The notes below the pieces were generated by a model. It was not told where the DNA came from. It searched no databases and saw nothing but the letters and a program-made list of their open reading frames with translations. From positions 1,054,001 to 1,118,000 of the forward strand of contig CAYSSR010000001.1 of assembly GCA_964433755.1 (NCBI GenBank): a stretch of 64,000 nucleotides of DNA. Reading direction: 5' to 3'. This DNA comes from JAUVXJ01 sp964433755. Lineage in GTDB: Bacteria; Chloroflexota; Anaerolineae; UBA7937; B3-Chlor. Positions 25,952 through 35,200 of this stretch are shown here, in pieces. The position numbers and the translations under genes were made by a program. Position 1 is the first letter of the stretch. Every line of letters begins with the position of its first letter.

Positions 25952-27754
25952 ATGAGGAATCTCAGTTCAGAGTCATGGGTGACCATCATCGTCGTTCTGG
26001 CCATCCTCAACTTCTTTGTGTTTGGGGGGCTCATCGCGCTCCTCGTCTACACCTCCCCGCCTGGTGGGCGCCTGCCCGTCTCCATGGGCGGGGCCGTTGA
26101 GGAGTCTCCCATCCCGGCGGGTCCGACCGTCGAGGGAGCAGTAGGTTCACCCACAGCGTCTACCGGTCTGGAGATCGTACCCACCTTCACATCCACGTCG
26201 ACGCCTTCTCCGTCGCACACACCTGGCATCACCGAACCTGAAGAGGGCTCACCGACGCTTCCGGTGAGCACTGCCACTGCCAGCGCGACCGCGTCGTCTA
26301 CCTCGACACCCACCGCTACGCATACATGGACGGCGACCAGCGTGCCGACCGACACGCCCACGAAGATCGTGGCTCCAACGGACACTGCTACGCCGACCAG
26401 GACCCCCACCTCGACGGCGACGTCTACGTCAACCCGCACTCCTACACCAAGCTTGACGGCCACTGCTGTCTTGGCGGCCACTCCTTCCTCCACAGCCACC
26501 TGGACTGCGACGTCCACGAGCACACCCACGTGGACTCCTACCAGCACAAGCACGCCATCACCGACGTCCACTGAGACGAGCACGTCGACCCCGAGCCCGT
26601 CTGGAACCAGCACCAGGACGGCTTCGCCCAGCGCCACGCCCACGATGACGGCCACTCCCTCGCCGACGCGCACCAGCACCTCGACGCCGACATCGACGGC
26701 CACGCATACGTCCACCCCAACGGCCAGCCCCACTCCGACCGCCACAATACCCACAGCCACGGCGACGGTCGGTCCGGAGGCTACACCGCTGATTGCCATC
26801 TCCCCGCCCGCTCCTCCTGTGAACGTCTCGGCGGTGAGCGTGGGGGGAGACGAGATCAACCTGGCCTGGGAGGCGCCCACTGAGGCGACAGGAGCCATCT
26901 ACCGCGTCTACTGGGACATGGGCTCGGGCTACAACATGTACACTTTGCGCACCAGTGTCAAAGACACAGGATTCCGCGAGAGTGGCTTGAATCCCTCGAC
27001 ATCCTATCGGTACCAGATCACGATCTTCGACGGCGTGACGGAATCGAGCCCCGCAGGCGTCGTCGCCACTACAGCCTCCTGGCTCCGGCTGCCTCTGGCC
27101 AGACTGGCTCAAGCGGCCAGTGCCCCAGTGGTTGGCGGTGGGACTGTGGTGGCTGTGCCCACACCTTCTCCCGCAGCGGCTACGCCCCAACCCTCCGAAG
27201 TCATTCTTGGGCTCATGGGCACCAACGACTACGTCGACGATCTGGGCGCTCTGCACATCGTAGGAGAGGTGCACAACGACATGATCCACAACGTGGATCA
27301 GATCCGAGTGCACATCACATTCTATGACGCTGCTGGCAGTGTACTGGAGACCATTACTGGGTCTGCGCTGGTGGATCTGATGGTGCCGGGACAGAGGACC
27401 CCATTCGTCATCGTCTGGGAGAACCCGGGCGACTGGAAGAGGTTCAGCCTTCGGGCCACCGCGCGGGCGACAACGGAGCGACCTGTCGAAGGCATCGTCG
27501 TGCTTCATAGCTACGCGCGTCTGGACGAAGCCGGGCTCTATCACGTGGTGGGCAGCATACGCAACGACGGGCTCACGACCGCAGACTACACGAGGGCCGT
27601 GGTGTCCCTCTACGACTCATTCGGCAAGATCTCAAACGCAGGATTCGCGTTCACCGAGCCGTCACGGATACCACCGGGCACCATCGCCTCATTCGACTGC
27701 TCATTCGAGTACTATCCCTACCAGGCCGAGCACGCTGTGCAGATCGTCCAGTAG
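25952..27754 (+). CDS. Membrane-anchored Thr/Ser/Pro-rich protein with FN3 and FxLYD domains
   Basis: A 600-residue surface protein. An N-terminal membrane helix (WVTIIVVLAILNFFVFGGLIALLVY, residues 9-33) leads into about 180 residues of low-complexity Thr/Ser/Pro/Ala repeat (26270-26770), probably a glycosylated stalk. A fibronectin type III domain follows (PPVNVSAVSVGGDEINLAW ... STSYRYQITIFDG, about 285-370), then two FxLYD domains (LHIVGEVHNDMIHNVDQI and LYHVVGSIRNDGLTTADYT). All suggest a cell-surface adhesion or scaffold role; no enzyme motif is present. The repeat tract makes a long antisense reading frame that is not a gene. Confidence 0.85.
   Translation: MRNLSSESWVTIIVVLAILNFFVFGGLIALLVYTSPPGGRLPVSMGGAVEESPIPAGPTVEGAVGSPTASTGLEIVPTFTSTSTPSPSHTPGITEPEEGSPTLPVSTATASATASSTSTPTATHTWTATSVPTDTPTKIVAPTDTATPTRTPTSTATSTSTRTPTPSLTATAVLAATPSSTATWTATSTSTPTWTPTSTSTPSPTSTETSTSTPSPSGTSTRTASPSATPTMTATPSPTRTSTSTPTSTATHTSTPTASPTPTATIPTATATVGPEATPLIAISPPAPPVNVSAVSVGGDEINLAWEAPTEATGAIYRVYWDMGSGYNMYTLRTSVKDTGFRESGLNPSTSYRYQITIFDGVTESSPAGVVATTASWLRLPLARLAQAASAPVVGGGTVVAVPTPSPAAATPQPSEVILGLMGTNDYVDDLGALHIVGEVHNDMIHNVDQIRVHITFYDAAGSVLETITGSALVDLMVPGQRTPFVIVWENPGDWKRFSLRATARATTERPVEGIVVLHSYARLDEAGLYHVVGSIRNDGLTTADYTRAVVSLYDSFGKISNAGFAFTEPSRIPPGTIASFDCSFEYYPYQAEHAVQIVQ
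26270..26770 (+). repeat. Degenerate Thr/Ser/Pro codon repeat (coding)
   Basis: A low-complexity tract of ACN, TCN and CCN codons (STPTPT-like units) inside the FN3 protein gene. The units vary in sequence and length and lack the fixed repeat-spacer pattern of a CRISPR array. Confidence 0.85.
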
Positions 27755-27768
27755 TATGGGGCTTCGGA

Positions 27769-27797
27769 TTGACAATCCCCTGACCGCGGCCTATAAT
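27769..27797 (+). promoter_or_regulatory. Consensus promoter of the GltD-like gene
   Basis: TTGACA, 17 bp, TATAAT: both hexamers match the sigma-70 consensus perfectly. The -10 ends 64 bp before the TTG start. Confidence 0.9.
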
Positions 27798-27861
27798 AGT
27801 CGGCCGGTCGCCGAGGGCACCGTGAACAAGCACCGGAGCAGAACGACACGAGGAGGTCACC

Positions 27862-29208
27862 TTGCCTGAGAAGAAGAAGATGCAGTTCGACCGGGTGAAG
27901 ATGGGAACCCAGGATGCGGACGCGCGCATCCACAACTTCGATGAAGTTGTTTCTGGCTACAGCAAAGAGGACGCGATCGCGGAGGCCGAGCGATGCCTGG
28001 CCTGCAAGAAGGAACCGTGCAACGAGGCCTGTCCTCTCCACTGCTCCCCAGCCGAGTACATCGCTCTCATCGCCGAGGGTGATTTCGATCAGGCGTTGGC
28101 CCAGATCCTCGAGTACAACCCCTTGGCGGCGACCTGCGGACGCGTTTGCGTCCACTACTGCGAAGGGCAGTGTACGCTGGGCAAGAAGGGGACCCCGGTG
28201 GCGATCGCCTGGCTCAAACGTGCAGCGGCCGACTGTGGTCAGGCTCAGGTGCAGCCTGGAGCGTCGACCGGCAAGAAGGTAGCCGTCGTAGGCTCGGGGC
28301 CGGCGGGCCTGACCGTGGCGTGGGAGTGTGCCAAGGCCGGCCATGGGGTGACCATCCTCGAAGCGCACGCGCTGGAAGGCGGGATGCTCTGGGCCGGGAT
28401 ACCGTCGTATAGACTGCCGAGAGAGGCGATCAAGCAGGACGTGCAACGCGTCCTGGACCTGGGCGTTGAACTGCGCCTGGAATCCCCTGTCCAATCGGAG
28501 CAAGAGCTGCTGGATCTGCTCCAGGAGTATGATGCTGTCTTCGTGGGCATTGGCGCCCACGAGCCCCGATGGATGGGCATTGAGGGCGAGGACCTGGAAG
28601 GTGTGGTCCACGCCATAGATTTCCTGCGGGACGTGAACTCCGGTGAGGAGGTGGAGGTAGGAAAGAAGACCGCGGTCATCGGTGGCGGGAACGTGGCCAT
28701 GGACGCGGTCCGGACTGCTCGGCGTCTGGGCGCGGATTCCTTCATCGTCTATCGTCGGGCCAGGGAGCAGATGCCCGCGGACGAGGCGGAGATCGAGGAG
28801 ACCGAAGAAGAAGGTATCGTCTTTCACTTTCTCACCAATCCCACGCGCGTGCTGGGGCAGGACGGCAAGATGACGGGCCTGGAGTGCCTTCGCATGGAGC
28901 TGGGCGAGCCCGATGAGAGCGGGCGACGCCGGCCCGTGCCGGTAGAGGGTTCGGAGTTCGTGATGGAGGCTGACATGATGATCCAGGCCATCAGCCAGCG
29001 CCCCGACATCTCCTGGCTCGCCGAGGACTCCAGGTTCAAGACCACACGGTGGAACACGTTCGAGGTCGATCCGGAAACCAATGAGACCTCGGTACCGGGT
29101 GTCTTCGCTGCGGGTGATGACGTCACCGGCCCCGCAACCATAGTGGAAGCCGTGGCCGACGCGCGGAAGGCCGCCAAGGGCATTTGCGACTATCTGGAAC
29201 GAAGCTAG
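27862..29208 (+). CDS. NAD(P)-dependent oxidoreductase, glutamate synthase small-subunit (GltD) type
   Basis: A 448-residue flavoprotein. The N-terminal Fe-S domain has CLACKKEPCNEACPLHC and TCGRVCVHYCEGQC. The FAD-binding fold starts at VAVVGSGPAGLTVAWECA, and a second dinucleotide fold at TAVIGGGNVAMDAVRTARR. The C-terminal VPGVFAAGDDVTGPATIVEA is the FAD signature. Such proteins pass electrons from NAD(P)H through FAD and 4Fe-4S centres to a partner: GltA in glutamate synthase, or other subunits in NfnB, dihydropyrimidine dehydrogenase and sulfide dehydrogenases. No gltA or other partner lies beside it, so the physiological acceptor is open. The start is TTG after AGGAGGTCACC. It is monocistronic, with its own strong promoter and terminator. 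Confidence 0.88.
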   Translation: MPEKKKMQFDRVKMGTQDADARIHNFDEVVSGYSKEDAIAEAERCLACKKEPCNEACPLHCSPAEYIALIAEGDFDQALAQILEYNPLAATCGRVCVHYCEGQCTLGKKGTPVAIAWLKRAAADCGQAQVQPGASTGKKVAVVGSGPAGLTVAWECAKAGHGVTILEAHALEGGMLWAGIPSYRLPREAIKQDVQRVLDLGVELRLESPVQSEQELLDLLQEYDAVFVGIGAHEPRWMGIEGEDLEGVVHAIDFLRDVNSGEEVEVGKKTAVIGGGNVAMDAVRTARRLGADSFIVYRRAREQMPADEAEIEETEEEGIVFHFLTNPTRVLGQDGKMTGLECLRMELGEPDESGRRRPVPVEGSEFVMEADMMIQAISQRPDISWLAEDSRFKTTRWNTFEVDPETNETSVPGVFAAGDDVTGPATIVEAVADARKAAKGICDYLERS

Positions 29209-29237
29209 TGCTCACATCAGCCGTGAGTTCCCCGATG

Positions 29238-29274
29238 GGAGGGACAGGGCTTGCTCGCCCTTCCCTCCTTTGTT
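29238..29274 (+). terminator. Terminator of the GltD-like gene
   Basis: A hairpin GGAGGG...GGGC / GCCC..CCCTCC (6+4 bp with a small internal loop) is followed by TTTGTT, 29 bp after the stop. It argues against starting the next gene at the TTG at 29251, which lies in the loop. Confidence 0.75.
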
Positions 29275-29283
29275 CATAGGACA

Positions 29284-30426
29284 GTGATACGTTATCTCCT
29301 CACAGTCAAGCGCAGAGAGACCATCACGTACGCGGCGCGGGCGCTGATCCTCGTCTGCGTGCTGGCTGTCGCCGGCGCCATACCCAGGCCCATCATCATC
29401 ATGGGCCTGCCCCACACCGTGGAGACCGTGAACCCCAAGATGGGGGTCCATACCCGTCTCACCGACGAGGTAGAGGAGTGGAAGATCCAGCGGACTCTTC
29501 AACTCGTGCGTGAGATGGGAACACCTTGGATCGTCGAGTACTTCCCCTGGGGCTACATCGAACCTGTCAAGAAAGGGGACTTCGACTGGCAACATGCCGA
29601 TCTGGTGGTCGACCACGCTGTGAACCAGGGCCTCACCGTGGTCGCTCGCCTCGACTTCGTGCCTGAGTGGGCGCGGCCCAAGGACACGACGTTCCGCTAC
29701 CTGGACGAGGAGCACTTTGCGGATTTCGGCGACTTCGTCTACGCGTTCGTGGACCACTTCAAGGGAAGGGTGGACTACTTCATCATCTGGAACGAGCCTA
29801 ACCTCAGCTTCGAGTGGGGCTATCGTTCCGTCGATCCTGAGGCGTACACCGAGCTCCTCAAGATCGCCTACCTGCGCGCCAAGGAGGCTAACCCGGAGTG
29901 CTACGTCCTGAACGGAGGGCTGGCCCCCACCATAGCGCGCGAGGGCAACGAGTGGGGTCTGAGCGACCTCGTCTTCCTGCAGAGGATGTACGATGCCGGG
30001 GCCAGGGACTACTTCGATATCCTGGCTATCCACGCCTATGGCTACGTCTATCCTCCCGATGATCCTCCCGCAGAGAACAAGATCAACTTCTCCAGGTCCG
30101 AGCTGGTACGGGAGGTGATGGTCCGCAACGGTGACGAGGACAAGAAGATCATGATCACGGAGGGGGGGTGGAACGATCACCCGCGGTGGACCAAGGCGGT
30201 GCGCTCGTACCAGCGGATACTGTACACCATTCAGGCGTACGAACTGGCGGCAGAATGGGATTGGTGCCAGTGCCTCGCGATCTGGTCTTTCCGGACGCCT
30301 GCTCCCGAGAAGAACTTCCGCGACTACTACACTCTGGTGACACCTGGTTTCATCCTCAAGCCCATCTATCTGGAGATTCAGAAGTACGCCAATGGAGCGA
30401 CCGACTGGCTCGTGGGGCCGGAGTAG
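29284..30426 (+). CDS. Membrane-anchored or secreted glycoside hydrolase (clan GH-A)
   Basis: A protein of about 380 residues read from the GTG at 29284. An N-terminal hydrophobic segment (ALILVCVLAVAGAIPRPIII) looks like an uncleaved signal. The TIM-barrel then shows the clan GH-A acid/base motif DYFIIWNEPNLSFEWG (Glu after Asn) and a probable nucleophile in KKIMITEGGWNDHP. GKRVDYF- and HAYGY-type strand ends fit GH5/GH39-like enzymes; the exact family and glycan are not certain. The binding-protein gene begins 14 bp downstream. An earlier in-frame TTG (29251) falls inside the upstream terminator hairpin. Confidence 0.8.
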   Translation: MIRYLLTVKRRETITYAARALILVCVLAVAGAIPRPIIIMGLPHTVETVNPKMGVHTRLTDEVEEWKIQRTLQLVREMGTPWIVEYFPWGYIEPVKKGDFDWQHADLVVDHAVNQGLTVVARLDFVPEWARPKDTTFRYLDEEHFADFGDFVYAFVDHFKGRVDYFIIWNEPNLSFEWGYRSVDPEAYTELLKIAYLRAKEANPECYVLNGGLAPTIAREGNEWGLSDLVFLQRMYDAGARDYFDILAIHAYGYVYPPDDPPAENKINFSRSELVREVMVRNGDEDKKIMITEGGWNDHPRWTKAVRSYQRILYTIQAYELAAEWDWCQCLAIWSFRTPAPEKNFRDYYTLVTPGFILKPIYLEIQKYANGATDWLVGPE

Positions 30427-30439
30427 CGGGGAGGATGGG

Positions 30440-31246
30440 ATGAGCTCGCGGTCCAGAGAGAAGCGACTGAGCCTGGCTCTGGTGATCGTCCTCGCCGTGC
30501 TGACCGTGGCTGCTGGTTTATGGTTGGCGCTGGCGCCTGGAGAAGAGGGCAAAGACGAGACCTGGGAGCGCATTCAAGAGGAGGGCCTGATCCGTATCGC
30601 GATGGACGCCAGCTATCCCCCCTTCGAGTACTTCGATGAAGGGGGTGAGTTGGTGGGCTACGACGTTGATCTGGCCTGGGAGCTTGCTCGCAGGTTCGGC
30701 GTCGACGCGGAATTCGTGATCATCTCCTTCGACGGGCTCTACGACGCGCTGCGCGTGCGAAGAGTAGATCTGATCATCTCGGCGTTGCCCTTCGACTCCA
30801 GGCTGACGGAGGACGTGGTGTACTCGCACTCCTATTTCAACGCCGGGCAGGTACTGGTGGTGCGCCAGACGGAGTCGGGGATCGCCAGTGTGGAGGACCT
30901 GCTAGGCCAGCGGGTCGGGGTGGAGTGGGGCTCCATGGGAGACGTTGAGGCGCGGCAGTTGCTCAGAAGGATGGAGTTCGAGCTCTTGCCCTATGCTAGT
31001 GCCGAGGAAGTCCTCACGGCGCTCTGCGCAGAAGAACTGGACGCCGCAATCACGGACGTCGTCTCGACCTACCAGTTCTCGCGCGAACAGGGCGGAATCA
31101 GCATCGTGGGGCCGCCCGTGACGGAGGATCCCTACGTCATGGCCACGCGTAAGAACAGCTTCGTCCTCCAGGAACAGGTGAACACGGCGATCCTGGAACT
31201 GAGCGAGAGTGGTTTCCTGGACGAGCTACGCCTCAGATGGTTCTAG
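30440..31246 (+). CDS. Amino-acid-type ABC transporter substrate-binding protein (SBP_bac_3)
   Basis: A 268-residue periplasmic-binding-protein family 3 member. An N-terminal membrane anchor (LALVIVLAVLTVAAGLWLAL) precedes the canonical opening GLIRIAMDASYPPFEYFDEGGELVGYDVDLAWELARRFG, then VDLIISALPFDSRLTEDVVYS, the hinge region and a C-terminal VNTAILELSESGFLDEL. The start follows GGGGAGGATGGG. There is no permease or ATPase gene next to it, so it works with a transporter encoded elsewhere or as a solute sensor. Its last 21 bp overlap the end of the convergent asparaginase gene. Confidence 0.88.
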   Translation: MSSRSREKRLSLALVIVLAVLTVAAGLWLALAPGEEGKDETWERIQEEGLIRIAMDASYPPFEYFDEGGELVGYDVDLAWELARRFGVDAEFVIISFDGLYDALRVRRVDLIISALPFDSRLTEDVVYSHSYFNAGQVLVVRQTESGIASVEDLLGQRVGVEWGSMGDVEARQLLRRMEFELLPYASAEEVLTALCAEELDAAITDVVSTYQFSREQGGISIVGPPVTEDPYVMATRKNSFVLQEQVNTAILELSESGFLDELRLRWF

Positions 31247-32215
31247 GACCCCAGCACTGAACATCTGCTGGATAGTCTCTCTGTCCCTCGTCTGGCCCAA
31301 AGCCACCATCAACTTGATGCGCGCCTTCTGCCCGTTCAGACCTTCTGCGAAGATGACTCCAGACCTCAAGAGGTCCTTGTACGCCCCTTCGTAGCCGTAG
31401 CCGTCGTAGACCCGGCCGCTGGGGCAACGCGAGGCGATGACTACGGACATGCCCCCATCGACAGCTTCACGGATCGTCCCCATCCACCAGGGGGGCACTC
31501 GACCTCCACCCAAGGCCTCGATGATTACCCCCGTCGCTCCTTGAGCCATCAACTGCCGCAAGGGATCGTCTGCCATACCTACGACCAGCTTGAGCAGGTG
31601 TACGTCTGGGGTCAGGCCCAAGCATGGGATGTGCTGACGGAAGACGGCCTGCTCCACCACCACTCTGTCGGCATCGACTCTGCCTAGCGGTCCGAAGGCT
31701 GGGGACTTGAAGGTGTCCGTGCTCTGCGTGTTGGTCTTTGTCACGTGGCGCGCTGCGTGTATCTCCTGGTTCATGACTACCAGGGCACCCAGACCCCTGG
31801 CGCTTTCGCTCGCGGCCACCCTGATGGCTGCCAGGAGGTTAGCCACGCCTTCATAGCCTACCTCAGAGGCGGTGCGCATGGCCCCTGTGAGAACGATAGG
31901 CTTGTCGGTGTCCACCGTGAGATCGAGGAGGTAGGCCGTCTCCTCCATGGTATCGGTGCCATGGGTGACCACCACTCCCTGGATCTCATCGCCCTCGACC
32001 AGCTCTTCCACCCGTGTCTTCAGCCCCCAGATGGTGTCCAAGGTGAAATGGGCGCTGGGGAGGTTGCAGAACTCCTCCGTCTCCACGGTGCCGATGCCGG
32101 GAGGCAGCAGGCTGATGAAGTCCTCCCCCCTTAGAGCCGGAATAGCTCCGCCGGCGGCCTCATCGTACGCCATGGCGATGGTTCCACCGGTGGTCAGAAC
32201 ATGCACGCTACCCAA
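31226..32215 (-). CDS. ansA: L-asparaginase (type I, cytoplasmic)
   Basis: A 329-residue asparaginase with both active-site threonine motifs: VHVLTTGGTIAM at the N-terminus and VVTHGTDTMEETAYLLDLT near residue 85. The Lys of the catalytic pair lies further on, in GGVPPWWMG-type and SRCPSGRVYDGYGYEGAYKDL stretches. It hydrolyses Asn to Asp and ammonia. No signal peptide is seen, so it should act in the cytoplasm. The start is TTG with AGGAGGT 5 bp upstream. It follows smc by 23 bp. Its overlap with the end of the binding-protein gene could cause antisense interference. Confidence 0.9.
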   Translation of the reverse strand: MGSVHVLTTGGTIAMAYDEAAGGAIPALRGEDFISLLPPGIGTVETEEFCNLPSAHFTLDTIWGLKTRVEELVEGDEIQGVVVTHGTDTMEETAYLLDLTVDTDKPIVLTGAMRTASEVGYEGVANLLAAIRVAASESARGLGALVVMNQEIHAARHVTKTNTQSTDTFKSPAFGPLGRVDADRVVVEQAVFRQHIPCLGLTPDVHLLKLVVGMADDPLRQLMAQGATGVIIEALGGGRVPPWWMGTIREAVDGGMSVVIASRCPSGRVYDGYGYEGAYKDLLRSGVIFAEGLNGQKARIKLMVALGQTRDRETIQQMFSAGVLEPSEA

Positions 32216-32238
32216 CAGGTACCTCCTGTCGAACGACC

Positions 32239-35200
32239 CTATGATACCTTGGTGTCAACCTGCTCCAGCCTCAGCGAGAGCACTCGGGAGGCTCCGTCGC
32301 CGCCCATGGTCACTCCGTATATCGAGTCGGCCGCCTCCACAGTCCCACGGTTGTGGGTGATGACCACGATCTGAGTCTTCTCCGCCAGCTCCTCCAGTGA
32401 TTGTCCAAAGCGGCCCACGTTCACCTCGTCGAGACGCGCGTCTACCTCGTCCAGCAGGCAGAAAGGCGTAGCGCAAGTCTTGAGCACGGAGAAGGTCAGC
32501 GCCACCCCCGTCAGCGCCCTCTCGCCGCCGGACAGCATGGCGATGCTCCGGCGACGGCGTCCGGGGGGCTGGGCCACGATCTCGACTCCACTCTGTAACG
32601 GGTTCTCCGGATCGGTCAGCTCGAGACTGGCCTGGCCCCCATTGAACAGGCGTGGGAAGAAGGACCGAAACTCGTCGGCGATCCTGGTGAAGGTCTCCAC
32701 GAACTTGTCTTCCATGAGGCGATTGAGTTCGGTAGCTACCTTGCGCAAAGACACAGCAGCCTTCTCCAGGTCCTCTACTTGCCCGACGAGAAACTCGTGT
32801 CTCTCGGAGACCTCCTTGTACTCGTCGACAGTCTCCAGATCGACGGGGCCCAGTTGTCGGAGGCGTCTCCGCATGTGTTTGATGTCCGCCTCCAAACCGC
32901 GAGGCACCTCGGTCACGACGGGCAAGGACTTGAGGCGGGCGTCGATGTCCAGAGGTAGCTGCCTGGTCCACTCGCCGGACAACGATACGGTCTCCAGATC
33001 AGCCTCGATACGCTCTTGCAGGTTGCGCACCTCATCCTCACAGCGTTGGCGTTTGAGGACAGCCTCGTTATGGGCAGATTCGTGCTCCTCTAGCTTCCTA
33101 CGCCCGGCAGCCTCGCTTTGCTCCAAACGCTGCTGCTCGTGCTCGTGTTCAGTCGACTGCCGTTCGGCTTCAGCGATTCTGGTGGAAAGCTCTTCGACCA
33201 GGACTCTCAGTTCCTCCGTCTGCTCCGTCAGAGTGGCGATGCTTGCTTCCAGCTCCTCCGCTTCGGCACTCAGCTCAGCGACACGCCTCTCCTTGTCCTC
33301 GATCTGGGACTCGATCTGCTCGAGGGCGGTGCGATGCCCTGCCAGCGTCGCCTCCTGGCTCTCCTGGCTGCGCTCCAATACGGCGATGGCTGTCTTCAGC
33401 CCCGCAACCTTCTCCCGGAGGGGGCCGAGATCCAGGGCTTCCAGCCGCTCCTCCGCCGATTGGACGGCGTCGGCTATGTCTCGTTCCTTCTGGCTGGTCG
33501 TTTCGATCTGCTGCTTTAGCTCGTGCTCTTTTTCCTGTAGGCTCCGTATCTCATCCTGGAGCCTCTGGGCGGTCACCTCGTGCCATTCCAACTCCTGCGC
33601 CGCCCGCTCTCTGCGCACCTCCCACGACCCTATCTCGTCTGCCTTGTTCCGAGATGCCTGTTCAAGCTGATCGTGCTTTTCCTTCAGACTGGCGATCTGG
33701 GTCTGCAACGCCTGCTGTCGATTCTCTTCCCCGTGTAGTGCCGTTTCCAGGGTGTCACTGTCCTTCTCCAGCGCGGCGATTTGCTGCGGCAAGTCCCGAC
33801 GCTCGCGTTGGTGCGCCAGCAGCACGCTTCCCGACGCTTCGGACCCACCGGTCAACGCACCCATTGTAGAGACGGCCTCGCCGCTCAGCGTGACGATCTG
33901 AAGGTCTGAGCGCTCCCGGTGCAGCTTGCGGGCAATGGCCAGGTCCTCGACGACGAGGGTACTACCGAGCAATGATACAAGCACAGCACCCAGACCCTCG
34001 CGGATACCGACGAGGTTGGCAGCGAGTCCCACGACGCCCGTCCCACGAGGCACGTTCTCAGGCTGTACGCTGCTCAGAGCATCCACAGGCAGCAGGCTGA
34101 CTCGACCAGCGTCGCTCTTTCGGATCAGGTGTAGAGCCCGTTCTGCTTCCTGCCAGGTCTCGATCACCACCGCCTGCAGCAGGTTGCCCAGCGCTGCCCC
34201 GACGGCGCGCTCCAGCTCGGACGGAACATCGATCACTTCGGCGACTGTAGCCACGATGCCTGACAACTGGTCTCTCTCGCTCAGCAGTCTCCGCACGGCT
34301 TGAGAGTAGTCGGCAAGCTCACTCTGGGCTTTGACCAGGACCTCCTGGCGTATGTGCAGCCTGCTCAGTTCCTGGCGCGCGGTTTCGAGGCGCCCGGCCA
34401 GTTCCGTTTGTCGGTCCGATGATTCCTGGGCAGCTTGTTGTTTCTCCTTCTGTCCCTCCAACACGGAGTGGAGGTCCCGAGAGATCTGATCGCGCTCCGC
34501 GCCCAGTGCATCGATCTGTTCAGCGAACTCCTGGAGCTGGTTCCCCAGTTGTTGACTCGTCTCTTCGTGCCCGGTGCACTGTTTGTCTATCTCACGCCGC
34601 CGCTCTCGATACTGGGTTCGGCGGTTCCTCAGATCGGCCAGTTCGGTGGCGAACTGGAACGCGGCTTCCCGTCCCTCAGAAAGCTCTTTCTCGAGCTGGC
34701 GTTGTTGCCTCTGGAGACCCGCCAACTCGTCGTCAGAGGCCGCCCATTCTGAGTCGCGCTGGCGGCGCTCGGCGGTCAGGTGCTCCAGGTCCTCCTCTAG
34801 CTCACGTATCCGTTGCTGGCGGGCGTCGCGGCTTGCGCCCAGCGGGGAGAGCTCTTGCTGGATCTCCTGCCTGCGTTGTCCGATGAGCCTGTGCCCCTCC
34901 TGTTTGACCGCCAGCTCCCTCTGGAGCTCCTCCAGACGTGTGTGCAACTCCCCACTCTCGGTGTGCCAAGCACCGAGCTGGCCCCTCAGTTCAGCCTGCC
35001 CTTTTCTCGAGCGGTCGATAGCCAAGGAGATCTCTTCGAGGCTTCGCTTGTGGGCTGCCAACTCCTCGTCACGCCTCGTCTGCTCGAGCTGGGCCGCGCT
35101 GGACTCGTCCTGCACCTTACGCCAGCGATAACCGTACCAGGTCTCCAGGACCGCCTCCAGCTTCTTGGACGCCTCCTGGTATTCTCTGGCCCGTTCGGCC

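Noticed and set aside
26047..26898. 283-aa antisense frame full of Val/Gly
   Set aside because: It is the shadow of the Thr/Ser/Pro repeat of the FN3 protein; composition follows from the repeat, and no ribosome site or family motif is seen.
29212..30573. 453-aa minus-strand frame over the glycoside hydrolase
   Set aside because: The plus-strand gene has catalytic motifs; the antisense frame arises from GC-rich codon bias.
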